The position numbers were made by a program, and so were the translations under genes. 64,000 bases of DNA, from positions 2,479,001 through 2,543,000 of the forward strand of contig RCTD01000004.1 of NCBI GenBank assembly GCA_014898415.1. Reading direction: 5' to 3'. Within the stretch, counting starts at the first letter, position 1, and the number at the start of each line of letters is the position of its first letter. This document shows positions 62,239 through 64,000 of the stretch, one piece after another. The notes beneath the pieces are model-generated. The model was not told the origin of the DNA. It did not search any database and saw only the letters and a list, made by a program, of their open reading frames with translations. Source of the stretch: Stromatinia cepivora (taxonomy: Eukaryota > Ascomycota > Leotiomycetes > Helotiales > Sclerotiniaceae).

Positions 62239-62448
62239 TCAATAAGATTCATCTATAATTATTCTACTTGATCGAAATATATAATCTAATTCTAAAAAAT
62301 ACACTTTGATATATTTATTTATAACTTTTGAATACCCTAAGAATACACCGACTTTCGAAATATCCCACAACTTATTATATCTTTGCCCTTTCAGAATAAT
62401 CTTAGGATTAATATAAATATAACATTTGCTTTTCCAGACTTTGTACAT
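62239..62448 (-). pseudogene. Copia integrase C-terminal fragment (element C)
   Basis: Contains KLWDISKVGVFLGYSK and YIKVYFLE...SSRIIIDES, matching the Copia pattern KLxPR-x-GIFLGYS-xx-KGYRVY...SRDVxFDE that follows the integrase core. Flanking frames are broken. Confidence 0.75.
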
Positions 62449-63114
62449 CTTTATATTTGATATTATATTTATAAAAGCTTTTATAAAGAATCAATCTATT
62501 CTATTTATATCAGGATCAATATTAATACAATTCCTAATATAAGTATTGTACTTTACAGTTTTGTCCCAAAATTCTAATAATAATTCAATTTCTTTTAATA
62601 TTACTTTTATATCTGTTTTTGCAATCCTTATATTCCATTCTACGGGCTTGTTTTAATATAAAAAAGCAATTATTATAACTTCAGATCGTATACCCGATAA
62701 TTATTCATAAATAACTTATAGAAATTCCAATATATTATCAATCCTAACTATAATGATCTTTTCTTTAATAACTAATTCCATCTCCTTTTTCCAAGTTTTC
62801 AATATTTGAATTGTATTATCTTTTTGTTTAAATAATATAATCCAATTTACTTTTGTACAACTATCAATAATCAATATAAAATAACAATTCCCTCAAATCG
62901 ATTTTGAGAATAATCCTGCAATATTGAAATGTATAAATTCGAATCTCTTTGATTTATACAAACTCAATTACTTCGAAATATAATTGATCATCTTGATAAA
63001 TATATATACTTTATAAATATCTAATTCAATTGGGATCTTTATCAATTTAATTATATTGAATATCTTGTATAGATTCTTAATCTTATCTAGATCTAGATAA
63101 TTGAATTTTTGATG

Positions 63115-63744
63115 CTATAATAGATATCTCTTTTTCTCTTTAAGTATTAATTCGTTATCGATATCTTTGATATTATCGATTATCTTTGAAGAGAAATTTT
63201 TTTCCTGATTATTTTGATATACATTAGAACAGAAAACTATATCCTTATATTCTTTGATCATATATAAAACCATATATATTCTATTTTGCATTTTAGTACA
63301 GATGACTTTCTTATTGTCCTTCTTGAAATATATATAATGAAAATTGAATTCCTTTTGCAATCCTATTTCGCAGATCCTTTTTCCTAACAGCAAATTTACT
63401 TTTAGTCTTAATATATATAACACATTTGAAAGTAACATCTTAGAATCATCTTCGTATATTATATCCATTAAACCCTAATAATAATAATATATCATTTCTT
63501 TACCAATTTTTATCCTTCGTTTAGCAATAGATTTTATTGATCTGAATAATAAAGATTGGTCAAACATATATAAAGAAGCGTCTATATCGGTATACCATTT
63601 GTTAAGGGAAGCTTTATTAATGGTTTCCTTTGTTAAATTGCAATCTTCCTTTATTATATCCTCAATATCGGAATTTGATTCAAAGATATTATTAGTAAGG
63701 TGTGCTTGGTTTTTCTTGTTAAAGTAGATCTTCTTCGGATTCAA
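63115..63744 (-). pseudogene. Copia protease and gag-pre-integrase fragments (element C)
   Basis: 63475-63744 carries WYTDIDASLYMFDQ, the retropepsin WxxDSGAxxHM block with a changed core, and 63115-63468 carries LSNVLYILRLKVNLL and RIYMVL, the gag-pre-integrase pattern LxNVLYVPxLxxNLLS. They are adjacent frames separated by stops. Confidence 0.7.
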
Positions 63745-64000
63745 TAATTCCTTTTTCCTTTAATAATGAAAATAATTGCAAAGTAGTTTACTGATTTGTA
63801 CTAAATACAGATAATCTCGTATATAATGATCTTCTCTTTGATATAAATCGCAAACATTATTTGAGATCTCGAAATCTGATTCTTAGTGTCGAGAAGTATA
63901 TCTAGATCCTTTCGCAATTTGTACTAACTTTGATTTATCCTTAAAACGAAGTTCTTTAATTTATAAATACTTGATTTTATCGTCAATACTAAAGTTGGTT

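Larger units (their letters stand above)
59662..64000 (-). mobile_element. Copia element C, minus strand, runs off the right edge
   Basis: The 3' LTR is 59662..59827 (166 bp). RNase H follows at about 59860-60180, reverse transcriptase through about 61500, the integrase C-terminal region at 62239-62448 (KVGVFLGYSKVINKYIKVYF), gag-pre-integrase at 63115-63468 and protease at 63475-63744. This is the standard Ty1/Copia order, same family as A and B, and less AT-shifted than A. It appears to be inserted in element D. Broken frames throughout. Confidence 0.85.

Overview
The window looks like nuclear DNA of a filamentous ascomycete. A Leotiomycete, and within that something near the Sclerotiniaceae, is my best guess; that is an inference. 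The supports are short introns of about 49-65 nt with GTAAGT/GTATGT-type donors and CTAAC-like branch sites, a split 1,8-dihydroxynaphthalene (DHN) melanin pathway, and an abrupt change from gene-bearing DNA (1 to about 39.8 kb) to very AT-rich, transition-riddled transposon DNA (about 40.6-64 kb). The transition pattern is what repeat-induced point mutation (RIP) leaves.

Gene-bearing part: (i) two minus-strand genes of unknown function with RRM-like folds (1-745, running off the left edge, and 2222-3798). (ii) A divergent pair for aromatic ring attack: an intradiol ring-cleavage dioxygenase (4828-5894, minus) and a phenol 2-monooxygenase-type flavoprotein (6739-8862, plus). (iii) A 3.7 kb gap holding a clean 452-bp hAT-type MITE with 8-bp target-site duplication and at least seven copies of a 15-bp motif that looks like a terminal inverted repeat. 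(iv) A DHN-melanin locus: scytalone dehydratase (12526-13147, minus), a tetra/trihydroxynaphthalene reductase-like SDR (14633-15537, plus), two Zn2Cys6 regulators transcribed divergently (16585-18550 minus; 19834-21930 plus), an alpha/beta hydrolase (23149-24057, plus) and, after a 6.4 kb gap, a 2138-residue non-reducing polyketide synthase SAT-KS-MAT-PT-ACP-ACP-TE (30482-37027, plus).

Expected flow (established pathway, family-level assignment): the PKS makes 1,3,6,8-tetrahydroxynaphthalene, the SDR reduces it to scytalone, scytalone dehydratase gives 1,3,8-trihydroxynaphthalene, and a second reduction and dehydration give DHN, which is polymerised to melanin by an oxidase not seen here. The two zinc-cluster proteins are the obvious local regulators. 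The monooxygenase/dioxygenase pair and the hydrolase could form an aromatic catabolic side branch; that link is only positional.

AT-rich part: a 585-bp hAT-type MITE marks the edge (39788-40372). It is followed by a 1.2-kb LTR element with ATAAT duplications (41049-42227), then a nest of LTR retrotransposons: a plus-strand Copia end (42275-42746), Copia A (42747-46734, minus), Copia B inserted in A (46735-47078 and 54121-54311), a complete 7042-bp Gypsy element with 282-bp LTRs and GTAAT duplications inserted in B (47079-54120), another LTR element D inserted in B (54312-59661), and Copia C inserted in D and running off the right edge (59662-64000). All their reading frames are broken. I found no tRNA, rRNA or CRISPR array.
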